Positions 1 through 8,054 of a stretch of 64,000 bases of DNA are shown here, piece by piece (the first letter of the stretch is position 1; the number at the start of each line of letters is the position of its first letter). The stretch covers positions 310,001-374,000 of the forward strand of contig NZ_JACBJG010000002.1 of assembly GCF_015910535.1 (NCBI RefSeq). Direction: 5' to 3'. The translations under genes and the position numbers were made by a program. Under the pieces are notes generated by a model. That model did no database searches and had not been told where the DNA came from. It saw only the letters and a list, made by a program, of their open reading frames with translations. Source of the stretch: Saccharomonospora sp. NB11. GTDB lineage: Bacteria; Actinomycetota; Actinomycetes; Mycobacteriales; Pseudonocardiaceae.

Positions 1-969
1 AAGGTCGTCGCGACGCCGCATCTCGGACCCGCGTCCACGACGCTGCACGAGGCCGTGCGGCACGGTGAAGTGCACGGAGGCGTCGTCCCCACCGTGGCGG
101 TCGTGCCCGCCCCCGGCCGCACCCCACCGGTCGACCCGTCGCCGTACGACGTGGGCGCGGGCGCGTGGCTGCCCAGCCCGCCGACCGTCGGCATGCCGAT
201 GCCGGAGGTGCGCGGTGACGAGGTGGCGGTGGCCTTCCTCCCGGAGCTGGCGGCCCATCGCGAGTCGGCACTCACCCGGCACGCGCACGCCACGGCGGAG
301 GCACTCGGCTTGGGCGAGGACGACGTCGTGCTGTGCACCACGCCCCCGTCGTCGCCGCTGTGGCTGTCGATCGCGCTCGCGGCCGTCTCCACCGGGGCGA
401 CCTGCCTGCTCGAAGCCCGCCCGACCCCGCGGACCGTCCTGGCGGACGTGGCCCGCTTCGGGGTGACCCACGTCGCCACGGACGCCGAGTGCGCCGCCGC
501 GCTCGCGGCCCTGGCCGGAACGCGGGACACGCCGACGTGGCGCTGGCTGGGCGTCGCGGGTCGCGCCGACGCCCCCGAGGCGCACGCCGAGGCCGTGCGG
601 CTCAGCGAGCAGGCGTTCGGCCTGCCCGCCACAGCCCTCTACACCGTGCCGGAACTGTGCCCGCCCGTCGCGTTGTGGCCGTCGGGGGCGCCGGAGCGCT
701 CCCGCGGTCACGCGGGTGGCCGCCCGGTCGGCTCCGACGTCGAGTTCCGGATCGTGCACCCCGAGACGGGTGCCGCCCTGCCGTCGGGTGTCCTCGGCGA
801 GATCCAGGTCCGGGGCACCGTGGTGCCGGACACGTGGCTCGACTCGCCGGACGCGTTCTCGACCCGCCGGACCGTCGACGGCTGGTTCTGCACCGGCGAC
901 TCGGGCAGCCTCGACGTCGAGGGAACGCTGCGCCACACCGGCCGCGTCGTCGCCGCGAGCAGGGACTGA
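1..969 (+). CDS. AMP-binding (adenylate-forming) enzyme, 5'-partial
   Basis: The frame is open from the first base, so the N-terminus lies outside the window. The visible 322 residues resemble the C-terminal half of the large domain of ANL-superfamily acyl-CoA synthetases/ligases: a V-x-F-R-I-V-x-P-x-T-G segment, G-x-L-G-E-I-Q-V-R-G, and the GWFCTGD motif near residue 299, whose Asp normally binds the AMP ribose. The protein stops about 20 residues later, just after the hinge-type Gly-Arg. The small C-terminal domain of about 100 residues with the catalytic Lys is therefore missing. The substrate cannot be told. It may be a stand-alone N-domain, a decayed gene or an unusual family member. Confidence 0.75.
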   Translation, partial: KVVATPHLGPASTTLHEAVRHGEVHGGVVPTVAVVPAPGRTPPVDPSPYDVGAGAWLPSPPTVGMPMPEVRGDEVAVAFLPELAAHRESALTRHAHATAEALGLGEDDVVLCTTPPSSPLWLSIALAAVSTGATCLLEARPTPRTVLADVARFGVTHVATDAECAAALAALAGTRDTPTWRWLGVAGRADAPEAHAEAVRLSEQAFGLPATALYTVPELCPPVALWPSGAPERSRGHAGGRPVGSDVEFRIVHPETGAALPSGVLGEIQVRGTVVPDTWLDSPDAFSTRRTVDGWFCTGDSGSLDVEGTLRHTGRVVAASRD

Positions 970-1009
970 CCGACCCGGACCGCTGCTCGGCCGCGCCGTC
1001 GGTGTCGTC

Positions 1010-1015
1010 TACCGT
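1010..1015 (+). promoter_or_regulatory. -10 box TACCGT for leaderless VTT gene
   Basis: TACCGT ends 7 bases before the GTG at 1023, the spacing that puts transcription start at the start codon. No Shine-Dalgarno sequence is present, which supports this start. Confidence 0.5.
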
Positions 1016-1022
1016 GTTCGCC

Positions 1023-1733
1023 GTGCGGATGACGACGAAAGTGCTCGTGGGCCTGGTCGTCCTCGGCGCCCTCGCCGTCGTCGCCGTGCTGGTGCCGATT
1101 CCCGGCCCCGCGCAGGTCCGCCTCTGGGCCGAGAACCTCGGCGCGATGGGTGTCGTGGCGTTCTTCGGCGCCTACGCGGTGTGCACGGCGGCCCCCGTGC
1201 CCCGGACGGTGTTCAACCTCGCGGCGGGTCTGCTGTTCGGTGAGCTGGTGGGCGTCCCGGTGGCGCTCGCGGCGACAGTGCTGTCGGGGCTGCTCGGATT
1301 CGCTCTCGCCCGGCCCCTGGGCCGGGAGGTGGTGCTGCGACACCTGCACCGCAAGCCCGTGAGGGTCCTAGACGAACGGCTCTCCGGAGGCGGGGCGCTC
1401 GCCGTCGCCTCACTGCGGCTCATCCCGGTCGTCCCCTTCGCTCCGCTCAGCTACCTCTGCGGGGTGTCCACCCTGTCGACGAAGCCGTACCTCGTGGGCA
1501 CGGCGATCGGCAGCGTGCCGGGCACGATCGCCGTGGTGGTGCTCGGCGACGCGCTCACCGGCACGACGCCACCCGCACTGATCGCCTGCTACGCCACGTT
1601 CGCCGTGCTCGGCGCGCTCGGCCTGCTGAGGGCGGTGCGCTCGGTCGAACCGACGGCGGGGAAAACCGTTGCGGCGACGGGGGATTTCGAGTCACGGCGG
1701 GGTGGTGACGGCGTCGACCCGCCCGGCGGTTGA
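1023..1733 (+). CDS. TVP38/TMEM64 (VTT/DedA-like) membrane protein
   Basis: A 236-residue polytopic membrane protein. An N-terminal hydrophobic segment (about residues 8-26) is followed by a VTT-type core: a re-entrant-like stretch with F-N-L-A-A-G-L-L-F-G near 65-75, a helix rich in small residues, then an R-L-I-P-V-V-P-F motif near 140 and two more helices. This arrangement is typical of the SNARE-associated/DedA superfamily, whose members are linked to lipid scrambling or proton-coupled membrane homeostasis; the role here is unknown. GTG 1023 is preferred for its leaderless -10 box; ATG 1029 is the alternative. The last 35 residues are polar and probably cytosolic. Confidence 0.8.
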   Translation: MRMTTKVLVGLVVLGALAVVAVLVPIPGPAQVRLWAENLGAMGVVAFFGAYAVCTAAPVPRTVFNLAAGLLFGELVGVPVALAATVLSGLLGFALARPLGREVVLRHLHRKPVRVLDERLSGGGALAVASLRLIPVVPFAPLSYLCGVSTLSTKPYLVGTAIGSVPGTIAVVVLGDALTGTTPPALIACYATFAVLGALGLLRAVRSVEPTAGKTVAATGDFESRRGGDGVDPPGG

Positions 1734-1757
1734 CGTCGACGGCGGGAGGGCGACCGC

Positions 1758-1824
1758 TACACTCATCGGAGTGCGGAGATCACATTTCTTCGCGCCCGCG
1801 CCCTGTCACCAGCACGGAACGTAG
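1758..1824 (+). promoter_or_regulatory. Promoter with leaderless 17-codon upstream reading frame before the kinase
   Basis: TACACT (1758-1763) is followed after 7 bases by GTG at 1771, which opens a 17-codon frame ending in TAG at 1822-1824. This short frame is in phase with the kinase downstream. The spacing fits leaderless translation of a short peptide on the kinase transcript. Whether it is translated cannot be seen from sequence alone. Confidence 0.4.
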
Positions 1825-1854
1825 CCGAGGAGTAGTGCCATCAACACCGGTCAA

Positions 1855-3360
1855 TTGATCGCAGGTCACTATCGCCTCGTCGAGCACATCGGGAGCGGTG
1901 CCATGGGCATCGTGTGGCGTGCGATCGACGAGCGCCTCGAACGCTCTGTGGCGGTGAAGCAGATCATCGCGCAGCCCGGCCTCTCCGACGCCGAGCGCGA
2001 CACCATGCGACAGCGCGCCATGCGCGAAGCCCGCAACGCGGCGCGGTTCCAACACCCGAACGCCATCGTCGTCTTCGACATCGCCGAGCACGAAGGCGAT
2101 CCCTGCCTGGTGATGGAGTACCTGCCCTCGCGGAGCCTCTCGGCGGTGCTGGTGGAGCACGAGACCCTGCCGGTGCCGGAAGTCGCGCGGATCGGCGAGC
2201 AGGTCGCTTCCGCGCTGATCGCCGCGCATCGCGCCGGCATCGTGCACCGGGACATCAAGCCGGGCAACATCCTCATCGACGACAACGGCGTCTGCAAGAT
2301 CACCGACTTCGGGATCTCCCGGGCCACCGGCGACCTCACGCTCACACAGACCGGCCTCATCGGCGGCACCCCCGCCTACCTCGCTCCGGAGCTGGCGCGC
2401 GGCGCGGACCCGAAGCCGAGTTCGGACGTCTTCGCCCTCGGGGCCACGCTCTACCACGCGATCGAGGGGCTCCCGCCGTACGGCGACAACACCAACCAGC
2501 TCGCGCTCCTGTACGCGGCGGCCAGCGGCAAGATCAACCCGCCCAGACAGGCGGGACCGGCCACGGCGCTGTTGATGCAACTGCTCAACCCGGAGCCGGA
2601 AAACCGGCCGAGCATGACTGAGGCCCGCGACAAGCTGGCCAAGCTCGCTTCCGGGCAGGCCGGGGTCGCAGCGGCCGTCGCTCCTCCTACGCCGAAGGAG
2701 CAGACGCGGGAGATGACGGCCACGCCCGCGGACCCGGCGAGTCCGCCGCCGTGGCGCCGGGACGCCTCGCCGGAACCGCCGGCTCAGCCGGCCACCGCCA
2801 TGGCCTCCAGCGCCCCTGAACCGTCGCCGGACGGCGGATCGCGGAAGAACCTCGTGTTCGGCGCGGTCGCCGTCGTCGTACTCGTCGTCGCGGCCGGACT
2901 CGTCATCGTGCTGACCAGCAACAACGGCGACGACAGCCAAGCCGGTGAGCACACGTCGCAGTCGCCGACGCCGACCAACAGCCAGGGCGCTCCCGCCCCG
3001 CCGAGCTCCGAGGCGGACATCACCGACTACCGCTCCGCGGGTCAGCTCCTCGTCCGCTACTTCTACGACAACGGCCAGGGGCCGGGCGACCACTGGGACT
3101 TCCTCACCCCGTACGCCCAGCAGACCTACTTCGGCAGCGAGGAGGAATACCGGGCGTACTGGGCCGACCACACGGTCAAGAACGTCCGGCGGGCGACCGC
3201 GGTCGAGGGCAACGCGAAGAACGCGGACGGCTCGCTCAACATGAAGGTCAACGTGGACTTCGGCAGCGGCCTGTCGCCCATCTTCCTGCGTGTGGTCGTG
3301 CTGAACGGCGAGCTGAAGATCGACGGCGATCCCCGTCCGGAGTCGAACCAGCAGCCCTGA
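1855..3360 (+). CDS. Transmembrane serine/threonine protein kinase (PknB/PknD type)
   Basis: From TTG 1855 the protein is 501 residues. The cytosolic kinase domain (about 5-265) has the glycine loop GSGAMG (13-18), ATP-binding Lys35, catalytic H-R-D at 131-133 in HRDIKPGN, Mg-binding D-F-G at 151 and an A-P-E motif. A Pro-rich juxtamembrane linker leads to one membrane helix (about 332-355) and an external domain of about 145 residues with an S/T/P linker, resembling small fold domains of actinobacterial receptor kinases rather than PASTA repeats. The start is doubtful: GAGGAG at 1827-1832 sits 7 bases before ATC at 1840, in frame, while TTG 1855 has no ribosome site. The ligand and substrates are unknown. 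Confidence 0.9.
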   Translation: MIAGHYRLVEHIGSGAMGIVWRAIDERLERSVAVKQIIAQPGLSDAERDTMRQRAMREARNAARFQHPNAIVVFDIAEHEGDPCLVMEYLPSRSLSAVLVEHETLPVPEVARIGEQVASALIAAHRAGIVHRDIKPGNILIDDNGVCKITDFGISRATGDLTLTQTGLIGGTPAYLAPELARGADPKPSSDVFALGATLYHAIEGLPPYGDNTNQLALLYAAASGKINPPRQAGPATALLMQLLNPEPENRPSMTEARDKLAKLASGQAGVAAAVAPPTPKEQTREMTATPADPASPPPWRRDASPEPPAQPATAMASSAPEPSPDGGSRKNLVFGAVAVVVLVVAAGLVIVLTSNNGDDSQAGEHTSQSPTPTNSQGAPAPPSSEADITDYRSAGQLLVRYFYDNGQGPGDHWDFLTPYAQQTYFGSEEEYRAYWADHTVKNVRRATAVEGNAKNADGSLNMKVNVDFGSGLSPIFLRVVVLNGELKIDGDPRPESNQQP

Positions 3361-3392
3361 CCGTCGACCTGTGCCGACGGCCAGGTGTGACT

Positions 3393-3398
3393 TACCGT
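3393..3398 (+). promoter_or_regulatory. -10 box TACCGT, leaderless
   Basis: TACCGT ends 6 bases before ATG 3405, which favours that ATG over the in-frame GTG at 3387. Confidence 0.5.
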
Positions 3399-3404
3399 GG
3401 AACC

Positions 3405-3704
3405 ATGGCCGAGAACCCGGGAGCCGAGCGCCATCCCCGCTTCGACGACGACCTCGTCGGACTCGACCCGGACGATCCCGACGCGCAGGCGTTCGCCGAG
3501 CACCTGGACCGCATGCAGCGGTGCGATCCGACGTTCACCGTCGAAGGCTCGCTGCGCGGGGTCGCCGACTTCGCCGAGGGCAGCAACCGCGCGGGCGGCC
3601 TTCGCTGGTGGGTCGCCGCGGCCGTGGTGTGCCTGATTCTCATCGGTGTCCTCGTCAGTGCCTGGGACATCGTCGTGGATCTCCTCGCCTGGCTTGCGAG
3701 GTAG
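3405..3704 (+). CDS. Small single-pass membrane protein, function unknown
   Basis: A 99-residue protein. About 65 acidic, soluble N-terminal residues precede one hydrophobic helix (about 66-90) and a short cytosolic-looking end, L-A-W-L-A-R. I do not recognise a family. It lies between the receptor kinase and msrB, and its stop codon overlaps the msrB -10 box. Start chosen by the leaderless -10 box at 3393-3398; no Shine-Dalgarno sequence is seen. Confidence 0.6.
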   Translation: MAENPGAERHPRFDDDLVGLDPDDPDAQAFAEHLDRMQRCDPTFTVEGSLRGVADFAEGSNRAGGLRWWVAAAVVCLILIGVLVSAWDIVVDLLAWLAR

Positions 3705-3707
3705 CCT
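3702..3707 (+). promoter_or_regulatory. -10 box TAGCCT of msrB overlapping the previous stop codon
   Basis: TAGCCT begins on the TAG stop of the preceding gene and ends 7 bases before the msrB ATG at 3715, giving a leaderless msrB transcript. Confidence 0.45.
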
Positions 3708-3714
3708 GGGAACC

Positions 3715-4140
3715 ATGGAGTCCGGCACCCACACGACGCCGAAGGTTGTCAAGACCGAGCAGGAATGGCGCGCGCAACTGAGTCCCGAGGAGTACGCGGT
3801 CCTGCGGCAGGCCGCCACCGAACGCCCGTTCACCGGCGAGTACAACGACACCAAGACGGAAGGCGTGTACGAGTGCCGGGCGTGCGGGGCCGAGCTGTTC
3901 CGCAGTGACACGAAGTTCGAGAGCCACTGCGGATGGCCGTCGTTCTACGACCCGGCCGACTCCGACGCCGTGGTGCTCCGCGAGGACCGCTCGCTCGGGA
4001 TGGTGCGCACGGAGGTGCTGTGCGCGTCGTGCCACAGCCACCTCGGCCACGTCTTCGAGGGTGAGGGTTACGGCACCCCCACCGACCAGCGCTACTGCAT
4101 CAACTCGATCGCCCTGCGGCTGGTCAGCACCGAGAAGTGA
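3715..4140 (+). CDS. msrB: Peptide-methionine (R)-S-oxide reductase MsrB
   Basis: This 141-residue protein matches the full length of single-domain MsrB. It reduces the R-epimer of methionine sulfoxide in proteins, using thioredoxin as electron donor. Visible motifs are the zinc-binding pairs C-R-A-C (about 46-49) and C-A-S-C (about 95-98), the H-C-G-W-P-S-F substrate region, the G-H-V-F-E-G loop and the catalytic Cys in R-Y-C-I-N-S near the C-terminus. The start ATG is supported by the leaderless -10 box at 3702-3707. A strong hairpin follows. M. tuberculosis has msrB in the same place relative to hemQ. Confidence 0.95.
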   Translation: MESGTHTTPKVVKTEQEWRAQLSPEEYAVLRQAATERPFTGEYNDTKTEGVYECRACGAELFRSDTKFESHCGWPSFYDPADSDAVVLREDRSLGMVRTEVLCASCHSHLGHVFEGEGYGTPTDQRYCINSIALRLVSTEK

Positions 4141-4144
4141 ACGC

Positions 4145-4179
4145 GAACCGCGCCCGATCACGACGGTCGGGCGCGGTTC
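4145..4179. terminator. Hairpin terminator between convergent msrB and hemQ
   Basis: A perfect 13-bp inverted repeat (4145-4157 with 4167-4179) with a 9-base loop lies between the two stop codons. No T-run follows on either strand, so it would be a U-less actinobacterial terminator serving both genes. Confidence 0.65.
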
Positions 4180-4186
4180 GACGCAC

Positions 4187-4879
4187 TCAGGGCAGGTTGA
4201 GCACCAGCTCGTTGGGCTGCACGCGCGTGCCGGTGTAGAACGGCGTCTCCACCCGCACGTGCCTGCGCGCGTCGGTGGCCCGCAGGTGGCGCATCAGGTC
4301 GAGGATGCGGTGCAGTTCGTCCGCCTCGAACGCCAGGATCCACTCGTAGTCACCGAGGGCGAAGGAGGCGACCGTGTTCGCCCGGACGTCCGGGTAGTCG
4401 CGCGCTTCCTTGCCGTGCTCGGCAAGCATCCTGCGCCGTTCGGCGTCCGGGAGCAGGTACCACTCGTAGGACCGGACGAACGGGTAGACGCAGATGTACT
4501 TGCGCGGTTCCTCGCCCGCGAGGAACGCGGGAATGTGGCTCTTGTTGAACTCGGCGGGGCGGTGGAGGGCGAACTGGCTCCACACCGGCGTCGACGCGCG
4601 ACCCAGCGGCGTGCGGCGGAAGCCGGTGTAGGCCGCCTGGACCTGCTCGGCCTCCTCGGCGTGCCACCAGATCATGTAGTCGGCATCGGCCCGCAGCCCG
4701 GAGAGATCGTAGACGCCGCGCACGACCACGCCCTTGCCCTCCAGGGCGTCGAGGTAGTCGGTGGTCTCCGCGGCCGCCTGGCCCCGGTCGTCACCGAGCC
4801 TGCCCGGCTCGACCCGGAACACGGACCACGCCGTGTAACGGATGGTGTTGTTCAGTTCGTCGTAGTTCAACCGCGCCAT
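4187..4879 (-). CDS. hemQ: Coproheme decarboxylase HemQ (chlorite dismutase family)
   Basis: This 230-residue protein catalyses the last step of the coproporphyrin-dependent heme pathway, oxidative decarboxylation of coproheme to heme b. The chlorite-dismutase fold is recognisable: [10 protein letters not shown] start, W-S-V-F-R near 19, the S-Y-E-W-Y-L-L tyrosine region near 130-140 where the catalytic Tyr lies, the A-E-H-G-K segment holding the likely heme-ligand His, and [13 protein letters not shown] 4879 is 4 bases after the hemY stop, so the two are probably translationally coupled. It is the third gene of hemE-hemY-hemQ; ferrochelatase is not in this window. Confidence 0.93.
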   Translation of the reverse strand: MARLNYDELNNTIRYTAWSVFRVEPGRLGDDRGQAAAETTDYLDALEGKGVVVRGVYDLSGLRADADYMIWWHAEEAEQVQAAYTGFRRTPLGRASTPVWSQFALHRPAEFNKSHIPAFLAGEEPRKYICVYPFVRSYEWYLLPDAERRRMLAEHGKEARDYPDVRANTVASFALGDYEWILAFEADELHRILDLMRHLRATDARRHVRVETPFYTGTRVQPNELVLNLP

Positions 4880-4883
4880 GGGT

Positions 4884-6329
4884 CTATCGTCCCACCACTC
4901 GCAGCGCCGCGGCTGTTCCGGTGGCCACACATGCGGGCACGCCCACACCGTGCAGTGCGGCACCCGCGACGGCCAGCCCGTCGAGCCGGGCCACCGCCCG
5001 TTCGATGCGGGCGACCCGGTCGAGATGCCCGACCCCGTACTGCGGCAGTCCCCCGCCCCAGCGCTGGACGTGACTGTCGACGGGCTCCGCCGTCACCCCG
5101 GTCAAGTCCGCCAGGTCGGACCGCACGCGCGCGATCAGTTCGTCGTCGCCGACCTGCAGCGACCGGGCCTCGCCGAACCGGCCGACGGACCCGCGGATCA
5201 GCACGGGATCGCCGGGGCCGGAGTGGTGGGACCATTTCCGGGCCGAGAAGGTGAACGCTTTCGCCGTGAACGGTCGTCCGTCCGACCGACGCTCCCGCTC
5301 GCCGATGAGCACGCCGGAGGACGAGGGAAGCTCCGTCCCGGCGGGGAGCGCGAGCGCGACCACCGCCATCGAGGCCAGCTCCATCTCGGCGTACGCGGCG
5401 GCGGCGTCGGGGGCGACGTCCGCCAGCAACCGACTCGCGGCGGGTGGAGGCACGGCGAGCACCACGGCGTCGGCCTCCAGCTCGGCGTCGGCGGGCGCGT
5501 GTGCCGGTGCCGCCGCGCCGAGGCGGAGCCGCCACCCGCCATCAGGGCGTCGGTGCAATTCCCGCACGGGCTCTCCGAGCCGGAAGTCCGCCTCGCTGCC
5601 CTTCGCGAGCCGGTCGACGAGGTCGCCGAGCCCACCGCGGAGCGTGGCGAAGACGGGAGCGGTGCTCGGTCGCTTCGGCAGCGTGGCCGCCACTGCCTCC
5701 GTCAGCGACGTCGCTCCGCCGTCGAGAGCCGCCGCGACGGCGGGCACCGTGGCACGCAACCCGAGGCCGTCGGCACCGCCCGCGTAAACGCCACCGAGCA
5801 GCGGGTCCACCAGACGTTCGACGACCTCGTCGCCGAATCGCTCACGCAGCAGCGCACCCAGCGAGACGTCGTGTGCGGGCAACACCAGTGGCGTCGCGGC
5901 GCGCTCCGCCGCCACGGCACGCACCCCGTCGTCCGACAGCACGCCGGCCACCGACTCGGCCGACGCCGGAATGCCCATCATCGTGCCCTTGGGCAGCGAT
6001 GCCGTCCGGCCGAGCGCCCGCACCGAACCGGAGGCGGTGGTGGGGTGCACCAGCTCGTCGCCGAGCCCCGCCTCCCGCATCAACGCCACCGCTTCCGGAC
6101 GTCGCGCGAGCACGGCCTCGGCGCCCACGTCGAACGGTCGACCGGCCAGCTCGACCGTGCGCACCTTCCCGCCGAGGACGGACGCGGAATCGCAGACCGT
6201 GATCCGCGCCCGCGGCCCGAGTTCGCCACGCAGCCGATAGGCGGCCGTCAGACCCGCGATGCCCGCGCCGACCACGACGACGTCGCGGACCTCGCGGATC
6301 GACAGTGGCCGAGCCGTGTCCGAGTCCAC
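4884..6329 (-). CDS. hemY: Coproporphyrinogen III oxidase HemY/CgoX
   Basis: This 481-residue FAD enzyme oxidises coproporphyrinogen III to coproporphyrin III in the actinobacterial/Firmicute heme route. The N-terminal FAD motif [14 protein letters not shown] is at about 13-27, followed by E/D-R-like acidic S-A-S-V-L-G-G-K; a second nucleotide-proximal motif near the end reads [11 protein letters not shown]. The first half also carries F-D-V-G-A-E and S-L-P-K-G. GTG 6329 has GGGAGG 4 bases upstream. An alternative GTG at 6344 overlaps the hemE stop (GTGA). It lies between hemE and hemQ in one operon. Confidence 0.93.
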   Translation of the reverse strand: MDSDTARPLSIREVRDVVVVGAGIAGLTAAYRLRGELGPRARITVCDSASVLGGKVRTVELAGRPFDVGAEAVLARRPEAVALMREAGLGDELVHPTTASGSVRALGRTASLPKGTMMGIPASAESVAGVLSDDGVRAVAAERAATPLVLPAHDVSLGALLRERFGDEVVERLVDPLLGGVYAGGADGLGLRATVPAVAAALDGGATSLTEAVAATLPKRPSTAPVFATLRGGLGDLVDRLAKGSEADFRLGEPVRELHRRPDGGWRLRLGAAAPAHAPADAELEADAVVLAVPPPAASRLLADVAPDAAAAYAEMELASMAVVALALPAGTELPSSSGVLIGERERRSDGRPFTAKAFTFSARKWSHHSGPGDPVLIRGSVGRFGEARSLQVGDDELIARVRSDLADLTGVTAEPVDSHVQRWGGGLPQYGVGHLDRVARIERAVARLDGLAVAGAALHGVGVPACVATGTAAALRVVGR

Positions 6330-6340
6330 CTCGCCTCCCG

Positions 6341-7402
6341 TCACAGGCTGTGCACCAGCTCCACGACGCGGGTCAGCACCGACGGATCGGTGTCGGGCAG
6401 GACGCCGTGGCCGAGGTTGAAGATGTGTCCGCCCGCGGCGCGTCCCTCGTCGACGATCCGACGCACCTCGGCCTCGACGACCGGCCAGGACGCGCTCAGC
6501 AGCGCGGGGTCGAGGTTGCCCTGCACCACCGGAGCGGGCCGGCCGCTCACGGTGAGCCGCCGCGCGGCCTCGTCGAGCGGGATCCGCCAGTCGACGCCCA
6601 CGACGTCGGCGCCGGCCTCGCGCATGGACGGGAGCAACTCGCCCGTGCCCACGCCGAAGTGGATGCGCGGGACTCCGTAGTCGGCCACGCCGTCCAGCAC
6701 CGCCGCGGAGTGCGGCAGGACGAAGGTGCGGTAGTCCCGCACCGACAACGCCCCGGCCCACGAGTCGAAGAGCTGCACCGCGTCGACACCCGCGTCCAAC
6801 TGGGCGCGGAGGAAGGTCAGCGTGATGCGCGCCAACGCGCCCGCGAGGGCGTGCCACACCTCGGGCTCGCTGTGCATCAGCGCCTTGGTGCGCTCGTGGT
6901 TCTTGCTGGGCCCGCCCTCGATGAGGTACGAGGCCAACGTGAACGGAGCACCGGCGAACCCGATGAGCGGCGTGCCGCCCAACTGCTCGGTCAACAGCTT
7001 CACACCGTCGGTGATCGGCCGCACCTGCTCCGGGTCCAGCTCGGGCAGCGCCGCCACGTCGGCGCGCGACCGCACCGGGTTCGCGACCACCGGCCCGGTC
7101 CCGGCGACGATGTCGATGTCGACGCCCGCGGCCTTCAACGGCACCACGATGTCGCTGAACAGGATCGCGGCGTCCACCCCGTGCCTGCGCACCGGCTGGA
7201 TCGTGATCTCGGCCAGCATCTCGGGGTTGAAGCACGCCTCGAGCATCGGGACGCCTTCACGGAGTCGCCGGTACTCCGGCAACGACCGTCCCGCCTGACG
7301 CATGAACCACACGGGGACGTGCGCGGGTGTTCCGCCCCGCGCGGCGACGAGAAACGGCGCGTCGGGAAGGTTGCGACGTGCCGACGCAGGAGTAGTTGTC
7401 AT
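6341..7402 (-). CDS. hemE: Uroporphyrinogen decarboxylase
   Basis: A 353-residue cytosolic enzyme, the usual family length. It removes four acetate carboxyls from uroporphyrinogen III to give coproporphyrinogen III. Both family signatures are present: [10 protein letters not shown] near residue 28-37 with the catalytic Arg pair region, and [12 protein letters not shown] near 140. The catalytic Asp lies in F-S-D-I-V. First gene of the heme operon; its TGA overlaps a possible hemY start. ATG 7402 is preferred to ATG 7420 because family proteins begin a few residues before the R-N-L-P-D-A-P-F segment. Confidence 0.95.
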   Translation of the reverse strand: MTTTPASARRNLPDAPFLVAARGGTPAHVPVWFMRQAGRSLPEYRRLREGVPMLEACFNPEMLAEITIQPVRRHGVDAAILFSDIVVPLKAAGVDIDIVAGTGPVVANPVRSRADVAALPELDPEQVRPITDGVKLLTEQLGGTPLIGFAGAPFTLASYLIEGGPSKNHERTKALMHSEPEVWHALAGALARITLTFLRAQLDAGVDAVQLFDSWAGALSVRDYRTFVLPHSAAVLDGVADYGVPRIHFGVGTGELLPSMREAGADVVGVDWRIPLDEAARRLTVSGRPAPVVQGNLDPALLSASWPVVEAEVRRIVDEGRAAGGHIFNLGHGVLPDTDPSVLTRVVELVHSL

Positions 7403-7478
7403 CGCCAACAATCGTGCCATGACGTCGGGACGGCCCGATCCCCGGCGCGCCTGTGCCCGCACTCGCGGCACCCCGTCC

Positions 7479-7484
7479 TACAGT
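7479..7484 (+). promoter_or_regulatory. -10 box TACAGT for leaderless DUF3000 gene
   Basis: TACAGT ends 6 bases before GTG 7491. The promoter lies about 80 bases from the divergent hemE start. Confidence 0.5.
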
Positions 7485-7490
7485 CGAGTG

Positions 7491-8054
7491 GTGACCGCGA
7501 TGACTGAGGCACCCGACGAGTTCCAAGCCGCCGTTGCCTCGTTGCGCTCCGTGCCCCCCCGGCCGGAGGTGACGCTGGAGCCGATCAAGGCCCCGCGCCG
7601 CCTGGCACCGTGGGCGTTCGCTCTCGCGGCGGAGGTCACCGGCCCCGAGGACGTCCCCGCGTCCGGACGGCTGGTGCTCCTGCACGACCCGCAGGGCCAG
7701 GACGGCTGGCATGGCACGTTCCGGCTCGTCGTCTTCGTGCGAGCGGAACTCGACGCCGAGCTGGCCACGGACCCGTTCCTGCCCGACGTGGGCTGGGCGT
7801 GGCTCACCGACGCGCTCGACGCCACGGGAGCGACGTGGACGGCTCTGCGCGGCACGGTCACCGAGACGTCGTCGGCCCGATTCGGCGACATCGCGGGACC
7901 GGTCCGCACCGACGACATCGAGCTGCGGGCGTCGTGGACCCCGACGACCACCGACCTCCGTCCCCACGGTGAGGCGTTCTCCATGGCGCTGTCGCACTAC
8001 GCGGGTCTGCCGCCCGTGGGCGTGAGCGTGTTCGGGCAGCGCCGCACCGACTGA
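7491..8054 (+). CDS. DUF3000 family protein
   Basis: A 187-residue soluble protein of the actinobacterial DUF3000 family, function unknown. A conserved R-R-L-A-P-W-A-F-A-L region near 37-47 is followed by a segment that fits an alternating beta pattern (R-L-V-L-L-H-D-P, F-R-L-V-V-F-V-R-A-E) and the conserved W-L-T-D-A-L. The C-terminal part contains H-G-E-A-F-S-M-A-L-S-H-Y-A-G-L-P-P, strongly family-like. It is divergent from hemE and precedes the LuxR-type regulator and RNase D, the order also found in other actinobacteria. Leaderless start at GTG 7491. Confidence 0.85.
   Translation: MTAMTEAPDEFQAAVASLRSVPPRPEVTLEPIKAPRRLAPWAFALAAEVTGPEDVPASGRLVLLHDPQGQDGWHGTFRLVVFVRAELDAELATDPFLPDVGWAWLTDALDATGATWTALRGTVTETSSARFGDIAGPVRTDDIELRASWTPTTTDLRPHGEAFSMALSHYAGLPPVGVSVFGQRRTD

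Noticed and set aside
1780-3171. A 463-residue minus-strand frame opposite the Ser/Thr kinase.
   Set aside because: Arg/Gly/Val-rich shadow of a gene with complete kinase motifs.
4878-6680. A 600-residue plus-strand frame across hemY and part of hemE.
   Set aside because: It is antisense to two unmistakable heme genes and shows an Arg/Gly/Pro/His-rich composition typical of a shadow frame.
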